From positions 21,603 to 85,602 of the forward strand of contig JACRLQ010000084.1 of the NCBI GenBank assembly GCA_016215155.1: DNA of 64,000 nt, given 5' to 3'. The position numbers were made by a program, and so were the translations under genes. Within the stretch, counting starts at the first letter, position 1. Each line of letters starts with the position of its first letter. This DNA is from Nitrospirota bacterium. GTDB lineage: Bacteria > Nitrospirota > Thermodesulfovibrionia > Thermodesulfovibrionales > UBA6898. The notes under the pieces are model-generated. The model was not told where the DNA came from. It saw only the letters and a list, made by a program, of their open reading frames with translations, and did not search any database. Below, one piece after another: positions 9,378-16,609 of this stretch.

Positions 9378-9797
9378 ATGAAAGAAATAACCGCAGTCAT
9401 AAGAAGAGATAAACTTCAGGAAACGAAGAAGGTGCTGGAAGATCTCGGGTTTCCTTCGCTGACAATCCAGAGCGTTGACGGCAGGGGAAAGCAGAAGGGC
9501 ATGGTATGTAACAACGACCTCGATCCGGAACTTCCCGACAATTTCTGCACCTCGGTCAAACTGAACCCTACGCCGTCGGCCTATGCCCTCGAGCATTCGT
9601 TGCCGAAGGTGGCGCTTTTCGTGCCGAAACGGATGCTGACGATGGTCGTGCCCGACGACCTTGTGACCAAAATAGTAAAGTCGATCATCAGCGTGAATAA
9701 AACCGGAAAGACGGGCGACGGCAAGATATTCGTCTCGCCGGTCGAAGGCGCGGTAAGGGTCAGGACCTCGGAGACGGGCGGAGAAGCCATAGCGTAG
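9378..9797 (+). CDS. nifI2: Nitrogenase PII-type regulator NifI2
   Basis: This is a 139-aa partner of NifI1 with an extended T-loop (VDGRGKQKGM... to about residue 70) and the signature TGKTGDGKIFVSPVEGAV. The longer T-loop is characteristic of NifI2, which carries the 2-oxoglutarate response. The start is ATG 9378 with AAAGGAGA 7 nt upstream, rather than TTG 9372. It is 30 bp from nifI1 and in the same operon. Confidence 0.9.
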   Translation: MKEITAVIRRDKLQETKKVLEDLGFPSLTIQSVDGRGKQKGMVCNNDLDPELPDNFCTSVKLNPTPSAYALEHSLPKVALFVPKRMLTMVVPDDLVTKIVKSIISVNKTGKTGDGKIFVSPVEGAVRVRTSETGGEAIA

Positions 9798-9955
9798 AGG
9801 GCGGACACCCATTCATTTGAAAGTCCTCCTCTTTATAAGGGGAGGTACGGTGGGGTATTGGAAAATTTACCACTCCCTCTCAACCCCTGCTTAAGGCGCC
9901 TACTGTTGGTCCCTGTAAAGGCGGGGCCACTACCCGTACCAGAAAGGAGAATATT

Positions 9956-10231
9956 ATGGCAATCGTAGGATATACAAGGGGCGGGGAGGCTTGGACGCCC
10001 CGCTTCATAGAGTCGATCGATGTTAATAAATGCATCGGCTGCGGACGCTGTTACAAGGCCTGCAGCCGTAAAGTTCTCGAGCTGATCGAAAAGCCTTTCG
10101 AAGGCGAGGACGAATACGGGGACGATATGGGCAATAAGGTCATGTCGGTGGCCAATCCCGGCAACTGCATAGGCTGTGAGGCCTGCGCACGCACCTGTAC
10201 GAAGAAATGCCAGGTGCATATCGAACTGTGA
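9956..10231 (+). CDS. fdxB: Nif-specific ferredoxin (ferredoxin III, FdxB type)
   Basis: A 91-aa 2[4Fe-4S] ferredoxin. Cluster motifs are CIGCGRCYKAC (from about residue 26) and CIGCEACARTC followed by TKKC (from about residue 72). The leader IVGYTRGGEAWTPRFIESID and the spacer between the clusters are typical of the nif-associated ferredoxin III family. It probably delivers electrons to NifH or to cofactor assembly. RBS AAAGGAG precedes the ATG. The 158-bp upstream spacer has a small hairpin (CCTCC / GGAGG, 9825-9845). Confidence 0.9.
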   Translation: MAIVGYTRGGEAWTPRFIESIDVNKCIGCGRCYKACSRKVLELIEKPFEGEDEYGDDMGNKVMSVANPGNCIGCEACARTCTKKCQVHIEL

Positions 10232-10258
10232 GATACTGCTTTGGCGAATGAACGACCC

Positions 10259-10273
10259 CGATGCAAAGCATCG
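10259..10273 (+). terminator. Possible terminator after fdxB
   Basis: CGATGC-AAA-GCATCG forms a 6-bp stem, followed a few bases later by TTCTTTT. The stem is short and the T-run is displaced, so termination of the nifH operon here is only tentative. Confidence 0.35.
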
Positions 10274-10304
10274 AGGAATTCTTTTGATTAAATAATGCTT
10301 TTTT

Positions 10305-10380
10305 TGTCATTGTCCGGCTTGACCGGACAATCCAGAAACGACTGAAGTGCTGGATTCCCCGATCAAGTCGTGGAATGACA
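10305..10380 (+). repeat. Paired dispersed repeats in opposite orientation
   Basis: TGTCATTGTCCGG...CCGGACAATCCAG (10305-10335) and CTGGATTCCCC...GGAATGACA (10350-10380) are two diverged members of the GTCATTCCCG repeat family, facing each other across 14 bp. Together they can form a long cruciform or hairpin between fdxB and the transporter gene. Confidence 0.7.
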
Positions 10381-10447
10381 AAACGAAAAGTTATTTTCTG
10401 CTTTGTTCGGCGTACTATTTTTTTTGTGATCTCTTATGGAGCTGATT

Positions 10448-11188
10448 ATGAATGCTTATGATAGCTATATTCTCTGTATACTGATTTTTACCGCAGCGGT
10501 GCTTTACTCCTCAGTCGGACATGGAGGGGCCTCCGGATACCTGGCGGCTATGGCCTTGGTCGGCCTGGCGCCGGGGATTATGAAGCCGACGGCCCTTTTA
10601 CTTAATATCCTTGTCTCCCTCATTGCCACGATAAGATTTTATCGTGCGGGGGGCTTTTCCTGGCCTGTTTTTCTGCAGTTCGCTGCAGCCTCTATCCCCT
10701 TTGCCTTTTGGGGAGGGACATTGTCTCTGCCGGGTACTTTACATAGATATATCATAGGGGTGGTCCTTATATTCGCCGCCTTCCAACTTTTTCGTTATAC
10801 AAAATGCAGAGCTAACGGCGGCAGCAACCCTATTCCAGTTTCAGCGGCAATTCTTTGGGGCTCAGGGATTGGATTGTTGTCGGGACTTACCGGCGTCGGC
10901 GGTGGCATATTCCTGACCCCGCTTCTGCTTTTTACGGGCTGGGCAAAACCACGCGAGGCTGCGGGTGTTTCGGCCGCGTTTATCTTTGTAAACTCGATAG
11001 CCGGTATACTCGGATATTATTCCAAGATCCAGTTACTGCCGAACACCATCGTTATGTTCGCGATAGCTGCCGTTACAGGCGGCATCATAGGGTCGGGACT
11101 GGGAAGCCGTCATTATTCGGGCGGGACATTACGGCGTCTGCTTGCGACGGTCGTCGCCATCGCCGGCCTCAAATTTATATTGTCATAA
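10448..11188 (+). CDS. TauE/SafE-type (TSUP) membrane transporter
   Basis: This 246-aa polytopic membrane protein has about eight hydrophobic segments. The paired TSUP motifs are SSVGHGGASGYLAAMAL near the start and SGLTGVGGGIFLTPLLL near residue 145. TSUP proteins export or import sulfur-containing anions or related small organic anions; the substrate here is unknown. The start at 10448 has GGAG 6 nt upstream; ATG 10436 has no RBS. It lies at the end of the first nif block and may be cotranscribed or independent. A role in sulfur supply for cofactor synthesis is possible but unproven. Confidence 0.85.
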   Translation: MNAYDSYILCILIFTAAVLYSSVGHGGASGYLAAMALVGLAPGIMKPTALLLNILVSLIATIRFYRAGGFSWPVFLQFAAASIPFAFWGGTLSLPGTLHRYIIGVVLIFAAFQLFRYTKCRANGGSNPIPVSAAILWGSGIGLLSGLTGVGGGIFLTPLLLFTGWAKPREAAGVSAAFIFVNSIAGILGYYSKIQLLPNTIVMFAIAAVTGGIIGSGLGSRHYSGGTLRRLLATVVAIAGLKFILS

Positions 11189-11596
11189 ACGGTGTTTCAG
11201 CGAGACCGGCAAGGTCCGAAATATAGTACTGTAGTTTGACTTCTTCCTGAAATTTGACAATCCTGAGAATTCTTCTTTTCAAAATCAACAAAATAATGTA
11301 ACGTAATAGCGGGAATCAATAATGGCGAACTGCAAACATTCTCTGACTAATATACAAATTCCGATATTATCGGGGCGGGTGCTGTCGCAAAACTGGGGAA
11401 CTAACGTCGGATTTCGGTTGTTACCCCCCTTTATCGCTCTAATTACAAGTTCTAATAGCCTTGTTTTAGATAATCCACTAATAACGCAAACTGCGGTGCT
11501 AACGGGTTCACGCGCACGCGCGCGTGAATGGATTAATAACTGGTTGGCAACGATAAGATATTGCACTATTATCTACTATTCTGGTAAATTCTAACT
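11189..11596. other. Intergenic 408 bp upstream of the R-M pair
   Basis: No convincing gene is present; opposing open frames here (for example 11322-11594) have no RBS and no recognisable family. There is a perfect hairpin, TTCACGCGC (11507-11515) with GCGCGTGAA (11520-11528) around a 4-nt loop, not followed by T-residues. It may be a regulatory or recombination structure. Base composition becomes more AT-rich than in the nif genes. Confidence 0.5.
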
Positions 11597-12589
11597 ATGA
11601 CGGTGAGAATGACAACATTCATTCGTGAGGATTCAAGAATTTGCCTTGGGGACGCTTTAACTCATTATGAGAAATGGCAGAAACCTACAGTTATAATTTC
11701 CGATGGCCCTTATGGGCTTGGAAGTTATCCCGGCGACCCAGAAACCACAGTTGAGTTGCCGGAAGTGTATAAACCCCATTTTGAAGCATGGTCCAACTAT
11801 GCGCTTCCTTCAACAACTTTATGGTTCTGGAATAGCGAGCTTGGATGGGCTACCGTTCATCCGCTTCTTGATAAATATGGATGGGACTTTAGAAACTGTC
11901 ATGTTTGGGATAAGGGGATTTCTCATATTGCCGGTAATTCCAATACAAAAACCTTAAGAAAGTTTCCCGTAGTAACCGAAGTCTGCGTTCAATATGTTAA
12001 AAGGGTAACATTTCCAATGAATGGTTCAATCCTTTCGATGCAGGCATGGCTGCGGCACGAATGGGAACGCACAGGGCTTCCTTTTTCAAAGACTAATGAG
12101 GCCTGCGGCGTCAAGAACGCCGCAACGAGGAAATATTTTACGAAATGCCATTTGTGGTATTTCCCCCCGCCGGAAGCTTTTGAATCGTTTGTGAAATATG
12201 CAAATAAAAATGGCAACGCTAAAGGACGTCCGTATTTTTCACTTGACGGTAAACGTTCCTTAACAGGAGGCGAATGGGAAAAAATGCGAGCAAAATTTTA
12301 TTGCCACAATGGAACGACAAATGTGTGGCAGGAAAATGCAGTGCGAGGCATTGAACGGTTAAAAGAACAAAACAAATGCATTCATATGAATCAAAAGCCA
12401 TTAAAACTTCTCGAACTTTGCATTAACGCCTCTTCAGATGAAGGAGACGTGGTATGGGAGCCTTTCGGGGGGTTATGCTCTGCGAGCATCGCCGCGCATA
12501 AAATAAGTCGTAGTTCCTTTGCTGCCGAGATTATTCCAGAATATTTTGATATAGCCTGTAAGAGACTGGATAACTACGATGTCTTCTGA
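11597..12589 (+). CDS. Type II DNA methyltransferase (beta-class N6-A/N4-C)
   Basis: A 330-aa amino-methyltransferase. Catalytic motif IV is SDGPYG (residues 35-40, a variant of DPPY), and the SAM-binding motif I WEPFGG (about 287-292) lies near the C-terminus; this IV-before-I order defines the beta class. It should protect the host recognition site of the endonuclease encoded immediately downstream, which it overlaps by 11 bp. The target sequence cannot be read from the protein. ATG 11597 or 11609 are both possible starts because neither has a strong RBS. The locus is AT-richer than the flanking nif blocks, consistent with horizontal transfer. Confidence 0.88.
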   Translation: MTVRMTTFIREDSRICLGDALTHYEKWQKPTVIISDGPYGLGSYPGDPETTVELPEVYKPHFEAWSNYALPSTTLWFWNSELGWATVHPLLDKYGWDFRNCHVWDKGISHIAGNSNTKTLRKFPVVTEVCVQYVKRVTFPMNGSILSMQAWLRHEWERTGLPFSKTNEACGVKNAATRKYFTKCHLWYFPPPEAFESFVKYANKNGNAKGRPYFSLDGKRSLTGGEWEKMRAKFYCHNGTTNVWQENAVRGIERLKEQNKCIHMNQKPLKLLELCINASSDEGDVVWEPFGGLCSASIAAHKISRSSFAAEIIPEYFDIACKRLDNYDVF

Positions 12590-13472
12590 GCCTACTCGTA
12601 CATCTTGGCCGAAAAACTGGCAACATTCAGAATTGCATAAGCGCGTCCGCGAAGCTATTTTTGCGCTTCCATCATACTTTCGCACTTCAACAAATATTGA
12701 GGGCATATCAGCTACAGACATTTTTACTCTAAACAGCGCATTAGGCGCTACAATTGAAAATCAAGTTGTTAATACTCTTAATCAAATGCGTGCAGTGTGG
12801 GACCCTAACGAAAAATATCTTCTCTATTCATTTGTCCGTCAACCGCAGACATTTCCTGACGTTCTCTTAAGAAAGTCATCGACAGAACAACATGACATAA
12901 TTCTTGGCATTGAGCTAAAAGGCTGGTATCTTCTTGCAAAGGAAGCAGAGCCCAGTTTCCGCTTTCAGGTCACGCCTGCAGCTTGTGCATCCCAAGACTT
13001 GATTGTAGTCGTGCCGTGGGCACTAAACAATGTAATTTCAGGTTCACCGCAAGTTTTCCAGCCATTTATCGAGTCTGCTCGCTACGCAGCAGACTACCGC
13101 AATTACCATTGGAAATATTTGAGACAGACGTCATCAGATTCAACCATTATTCATCCTTCCAATGTCTCGCCTTATCCCCGCAAAAGTGATCAAATTGGTG
13201 ATAAGCCTGTTTCTGATAGTGGCGGCAATTTTGGTCGGTTCTCACGAACTGGCATCATGGATAATTATCTTTCAGTTGCTAAAGCAACATTGCTTTGTGG
13301 AATTCCAGCCCAAAACTGGCTTGAGTTTTTCAAGATATTTCAAGATCAAAAAGCCACAGGGCAAATTCATGATGAAATCCTTCGTCTTAAGAATCGATAT
13401 GCTTCTACTCTGTCTGAGGGCACCCCTGTTGAAATTATTTTAAATCAAATAGAAAACCTACTGAAAGAATAG
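12579..13472 (+). CDS. Putative type II restriction endonuclease (PD-(D/E)XK)
   Basis: The 297-aa protein has TFPDVLLR (P93, D94) followed 17 residues later by IELKG (E112, K114), giving a D-X17-ExK PD-(D/E)XK active site, plus an upstream acidic residue E60 in ATIENQVV. Its overlap with the methyltransferase stop region (ATG inside the last codons) is typical of compact R-M pairs. No named endonuclease was recognised; function rests on the motif and the neighbour. Codon usage is AT-biased compared with nif and tad genes. Confidence 0.8.
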   Translation: MSSEPTRTSWPKNWQHSELHKRVREAIFALPSYFRTSTNIEGISATDIFTLNSALGATIENQVVNTLNQMRAVWDPNEKYLLYSFVRQPQTFPDVLLRKSSTEQHDIILGIELKGWYLLAKEAEPSFRFQVTPAACASQDLIVVVPWALNNVISGSPQVFQPFIESARYAADYRNYHWKYLRQTSSDSTIIHPSNVSPYPRKSDQIGDKPVSDSGGNFGRFSRTGIMDNYLSVAKATLLCGIPAQNWLEFFKIFQDQKATGQIHDEILRLKNRYASTLSEGTPVEIILNQIENLLKE

Positions 13473-13566
13473 CGTCAAAAAAATTCACCTCCCGACAGAT
13501 GTTACGCTTGTTGAGGGTTTCAAAACACGAAATGGCCTCGACATTGAATTGAATAATGATGAATAC

Positions 13567-13614
13567 TCCCAACAAGTCATTCCAGCGGTGAACCCGCTGA
13601 ATTCCGCGTTAGGC
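13567..13614 (+). other. Integron attC-like recombination site
   Basis: TCCCAAC (13567-13573, one mismatch to RYYYAAC) and GTTAGGC (13608-13614, exact GTTRRRY) bracket an imperfect palindrome with CAGCGG / CCGCTG at its centre. The inner bases AACAAGTCATTC and GAATTCCGCGTT are laid out like the L and R boxes of aadA-type attC sites. Orientation is correct for a site downstream of the rightward R-M genes. At 48 bp it is shorter than most attC sites. No integrase is encoded here. Confidence 0.5.
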
Positions 13615-13628
13615 TCCAAGGAGGACAG

Positions 13629-13709
13629 ATGAAGGCGAACATCCAAATCAAGGCTTCAGTTCTAAGCGCAATAATTTCCGAGGACCTCCGGGAAGTACGC
13701 GGACTTTGA
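13629..13709 (+). CDS. Possible 26-aa peptide behind the attC-like site
   Basis: AAGGAGG lies 5-6 nt upstream of an ATG; the frame reads MKANIQIKASVLSAIISEDL and six more residues. Nothing is recognised. It could be a truncated cassette gene or chance. Confidence 0.25.
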   Translation: MKANIQIKASVLSAIISEDLREVRGL

Positions 13710-13912
13710 TCCTTGATCTATGACATTGTTTCACTTGTACGGGCGAGCCTTTGTCTGCTTTGCCGCCGCTTGAACCGTAAAAATAAATGGGACGTTTCTG
13801 TTTATAACAGCTGGAAACGTTAGAAAAAACTTAGGCGAATTGCCCCGTTCATCCATATCGTGAAATAGAAACAGAAATGTTATCATTTAATCAGATAGAA
13901 AGGAGTAAGACA

Positions 13913-14134
13913 ATGCACGTAAAAGATATTCCGCAAATTGACAAGCTAAGTATACCGGAGAAGATTCTTCTAGTCGAGGATTTGTGGGACAACATATATT
14001 CTGCGGCATCTGACGTGCCGGTTCCCCAAAGCCATATTTCCGAGCTTGATAAGCGGCTGGCACGCCACAAGTCTAATCCCGGCGAACTTCTATCCCTTGA
14101 CGAACTTCGGAAAAATATAGAATCAAGGATATGA
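13913..14134 (+). CDS. Antitoxin of a ParDE/RelBE-type module
   Basis: A 73-aa protein beginning MHVKDIPQIDKLSIPEKILL, with LVEDLWDNI and a C-terminal RHKSNPGELLSLDEL; this is the addiction-module antitoxin family PF09720. It neutralises the downstream toxin and normally represses the operon. The start at 13913 is supported by AAGGAG upstream; a longer frame from ATG 13877 has no RBS. The stop overlaps the toxin start (ATGA). Confidence 0.85.
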   Translation: MHVKDIPQIDKLSIPEKILLVEDLWDNIYSAASDVPVPQSHISELDKRLARHKSNPGELLSLDELRKNIESRI

Positions 14135-14442
14135 CTTATACCATGCAGTTTCTTCCTGAAGTGGAGGAAGATGTCATCAGCGGTTATGTTTGGTATGAGA
14201 CTAAATCCATTGGCCTCGGTGCAGACTTTCTTCGCATGTTTTATGCCTCTGCAAATGAACTTCAAGGGAATCCATTGCTCTACCCCAAAGTTTATCAGGA
14301 CTTTCGACGGCGATTACTCAGACGATTCCCGTATGCCATATATTTCATAATAGAGAACAACCAGATTATTGTATTTGGGCTTTTTCATTGTGCGCGTAAT
14401 CCTCAAGCTGTAGAGACAACTCTTCAAAATAGAGAACAGTAG
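14131..14442 (+). CDS. ParE/RelE-superfamily toxin
   Basis: A 103-aa protein with FLPEVEEDVISGYVWYE near the start, the RRLLRRFPYAIYFII strand region and FGLFHCARNP at the end, the standard layout of the ParE/RelE toxin fold. It is overlapped by the antitoxin gene. Members either inhibit gyrase or cleave mRNA; the sequence does not decide which. It lies in the accessory stretch dividing the two nif blocks. Confidence 0.88.
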   Translation: MTYTMQFLPEVEEDVISGYVWYETKSIGLGADFLRMFYASANELQGNPLLYPKVYQDFRRRLLRRFPYAIYFIIENNQIIVFGLFHCARNPQAVETTLQNREQ

Positions 14443-14568
14443 CGACGTCATTGCCTTGTGCTAAATTCTGGTCGAAAAGATATGCCGTACTTTTTCTGAA
14501 ACGATATAAATAGGCCTTGAGGCGTTATATTCCACCCTGCGGTATCGCCTCAGCTTTTCCTACAAAAT

Positions 14569-14584
14569 TGTCTCTATATCTACA
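14569..14584 (+). promoter_or_regulatory. NifA upstream activator site for nifB
   Basis: Exact TGT-N10-ACA, centred about 105 bp before the predicted start of transcription from the promoter at 14656-14671. The spacing closely matches that at nifH. Confidence 0.75.
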
Positions 14585-14655
14585 TTAGTGCAACCCTGCA
14601 ATATCTATCTATTGCTAACCACCTGATTAATAAGACATACCAGCTGTATATATTC

Positions 14656-14671
14656 TGGCACCGCTATTGCA
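14656..14671 (+). promoter_or_regulatory. sigma-54 promoter of the nifB operon
   Basis: TGGCAC-CGCTA-TTGCA is a perfect match to the -24/-12 consensus. It precedes nifB by about 47 bp and probably drives nifB, the small membrane gene, hesA-like and nifV. Confidence 0.9.
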
Positions 14672-14717
14672 ATTATCATGTTTGGATTAAATAATTCAGT
14701 CAGCGAGGTGCATGAAG

Positions 14718-15608
14718 ATGACAGAGGCAAAGACATTTAAACCCAACAGCTTCATAAAAAACCATCCGTGTTTTTCGAAAGAGGCGCACCATAAATTCGG
14801 AAGGCTCCACCTCCCGGTTGCGCCGGCCTGCAATATCCAGTGCCGGTACTGCATCAGAAAATACGACTGCGCGAATGAGTCGCGGCCCGGTATCACGAGC
14901 AGGGTCATGAAGCATGACGAGGCGATAGAAAAAGTAAGGACACTCCTTGATCGGAATGACCGGATCAGCGTCATAGGCATCGCGGGGCCCGGAGACCCTC
15001 TCGCCAATGATGAGACATTTGAGGTCATGGCTTCACTGCACAGGGAGTTTCCCGAGATCATACTATGCGTCTCCACAAACGGCCTGTACCTCCCCGACCG
15101 GCTGGGTGACCTTATGAAGGCCGGGGTCCGGAGCCTCACGATAACCATAAACGCCGTGACCCCGGCGGTTGCGGAAAAGGTCTATGCCTGGGCCTCGTAC
15201 AAGGGAAAAAGGTATATCGGAAAGGACGCCGCCGCCCTTATCCTTGGAAACCAGTGGCGCGGGCTCACCAATGCCATCGATGCGGGATTGGTTGTCAAGA
15301 TAAATACAGTGTATATCCCGGGGGTCAATGACGTCGAGATACCGCTTATTGCCTGGCATGCGGGGGAGCGTGGCGCGGACATCATGAACCTCATGTCTCT
15401 GATACCCCAGGCAGAGTTCGAAAACGTCGAGAGGCCCACAAAGGATATGATCGCGAAAAAAAGGGAGAAATGCGGCAAGTATATCCCCCAGATGACGCAC
15501 TGCAGGCAGTGCAGGGCCGATGCCTTCGGCATTCTGGGCGAAGACAGGGACATGGAGCTTGAAATTCTGAACGCGCGTATCGGCGAAGAATATTGCGAAT
15601 CGGTCTGA
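14718..15608 (+). CDS. nifB: NifB, FeMo-cofactor core synthase (radical SAM)
   Basis: NifB fuses two 4Fe-4S units with a carbide derived from SAM to make NifB-co. The 296-aa protein has HPCFSKEAHHKFGRLHLPVAP, then the radical-SAM and cluster cysteines CNIQCRYCIRKYDC near residue 38, GPGDPL near 94, and C-terminal HCRQCRADA. There is no NifX-like C-terminal domain, so it is the short form; nifX is separate at 8460. ATG 14718 is favoured because GAGGTG is 7 nt upstream; ATG 14712 is too close to it. Confidence 0.97.
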   Translation: MTEAKTFKPNSFIKNHPCFSKEAHHKFGRLHLPVAPACNIQCRYCIRKYDCANESRPGITSRVMKHDEAIEKVRTLLDRNDRISVIGIAGPGDPLANDETFEVMASLHREFPEIILCVSTNGLYLPDRLGDLMKAGVRSLTITINAVTPAVAEKVYAWASYKGKRYIGKDAAALILGNQWRGLTNAIDAGLVVKINTVYIPGVNDVEIPLIAWHAGERGADIMNLMSLIPQAEFENVERPTKDMIAKKREKCGKYIPQMTHCRQCRADAFGILGEDRDMELEILNARIGEEYCESV

Positions 15609-15626
15609 ACAGGAGGACAAAAGAGC

Positions 15627-15821
15627 ATGATTGAGGCGGGCATAATTTTTTTCAGCGTGGTGTCGGCAGTGCTTTGTCTGCTGGTCATCAGAAAATACGA
15701 ACGGATCGAGAAATCCGAACTGACCAGCTACGCGCTGCTTTTCGGTTGGGGCTCATTTCTTTTCGGATTGTCGTTGACGAGGCTCGCAGCGGTCATAAAC
15801 CTTGCCGGCCCGGTCCGGTGA
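15627..15821 (+). CDS. Small two-helix membrane protein
   Basis: The 64-aa frame begins 18 bp after nifB with AGGAGG about 10 nt upstream. It has two hydrophobic segments (residues 5-20 and about 36-58) separated by a charged loop RKYERIEKSE. No family was recognised. Its stop overlaps a GTG in frame with the following gene (GTGA), suggesting translational coupling. Position between nifB and nifV implies a nitrogen-fixation context. Confidence 0.6.
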   Translation: MIEAGIIFFSVVSAVLCLLVIRKYERIEKSELTSYALLFGWGSFLFGLSLTRLAAVINLAGPVR

Positions 15822-15829
15822 CAGTCGCC

Positions 15830-16609
15830 ATGGACCTGTTTATGGAATCTTCAGTTAGTGAAATGGAACGCTACAAACGGCAGCTGATGCTGGAGGGGTT
15901 CACCCCCGGGCATCAGGCGCTTTTGAAAAACTCAACCGCCTTCGTGGCCGGCGTCGGCGGGCTCGGAGGGACGGCCGCCCTCTACCTTGCCGCGGCGGGG
16001 ATCGGGAAGTTGGTCCTCGTCCATCGCGGAGACCTGACGCTCTCTAATATGAACCGCCAGATCCTGATGAGGGAGGACTGGATCGGAAGGTCCAGGGTGG
16101 TCATGGCAAAAAAGACAATCGGGGAGATAAACAGCGGGGTCGTTGTGGATATACACGACCGGTGGATAACGGAGCCGGGTCTTGATGAACTCCTGCCGGG
16201 TGTTGACATAACTCTCTCTGCCCGTCCTAATTTCAGAGAGCGGCGTATATTGAACAGGGCGTGTATCGAAGGCGGCGTACCGATGGTCGAGGCGGCTATG
16301 GACGGGATGGAGGCCTATCTCTTTAATGTTTTACCGGGCATGACACCATGCCTGGACTGCGTATTCCCCGGTGATGACCCCCGGTGGCAGGAGCTCGGGT
16401 TCCCGGTCCTTGGGGCCGTCTCAGGAACGCTCGGATGCCTTATGGCGATTGAGACGATAAAGATACTGACCGGTTTCGGGAAACCGCTCGTCTCGAAAAT
16501 GCTCACGTTTAATCTGCTGGATATGCGCTTTAAGACCCTCAACATACATCGGGACGAAAATTGTTCTGTCTGCGGCGGACCCGGCGACCGAAACGATCGG
16601 GCGCTATAA
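15830..16609 (+). CDS. hesA: HesA/MoeB/ThiF-family adenylyltransferase
   Basis: The 259-aa E1-like protein has the nucleotide motif VAGVGGLGGTAALYLAAAGI, the NMNRQIL arginine-finger segment, and two Cys pairs (CLDC and CSVC) for zinc. Family members activate the C-terminus of small sulfur carriers; HesA homologues are frequent in nif clusters and are linked to molybdenum or sulfur handling. GTG 15818, overlapping the previous stop, is an alternative start. The long upstream open frame from 15674 overlaps the small membrane gene and is not expected to be used. It abuts nifV by TAATG. Confidence 0.85.
   Translation: MDLFMESSVSEMERYKRQLMLEGFTPGHQALLKNSTAFVAGVGGLGGTAALYLAAAGIGKLVLVHRGDLTLSNMNRQILMREDWIGRSRVVMAKKTIGEINSGVVVDIHDRWITEPGLDELLPGVDITLSARPNFRERRILNRACIEGGVPMVEAAMDGMEAYLFNVLPGMTPCLDCVFPGDDPRWQELGFPVLGAVSGTLGCLMAIETIKILTGFGKPLVSKMLTFNLLDMRFKTLNIHRDENCSVCGGPGDRNDRAL

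Larger units (their letters stand above)
13473..13912. other. Intergenic 440 bp after the R-M pair
   Basis: It contains an attC-like site (13567-13614), a short frame with a good RBS (13629-13709), and otherwise no recognisable gene. The tract 13710-13860 has several stop codons in all frames read and no visible repeat. Confidence 0.5.

Noticed and set aside
11322..11594. 90-aa frame before the methyltransferase
   Set aside because: No RBS, an equally long antisense frame exists, and it reads through a perfect hairpin.
14458..14556. Second attC site around GAGGCG...CGCCTC (14519-14555)
   Set aside because: The hairpin lacks the RYYYAAC and GTTRRRY boxes in correct positions.
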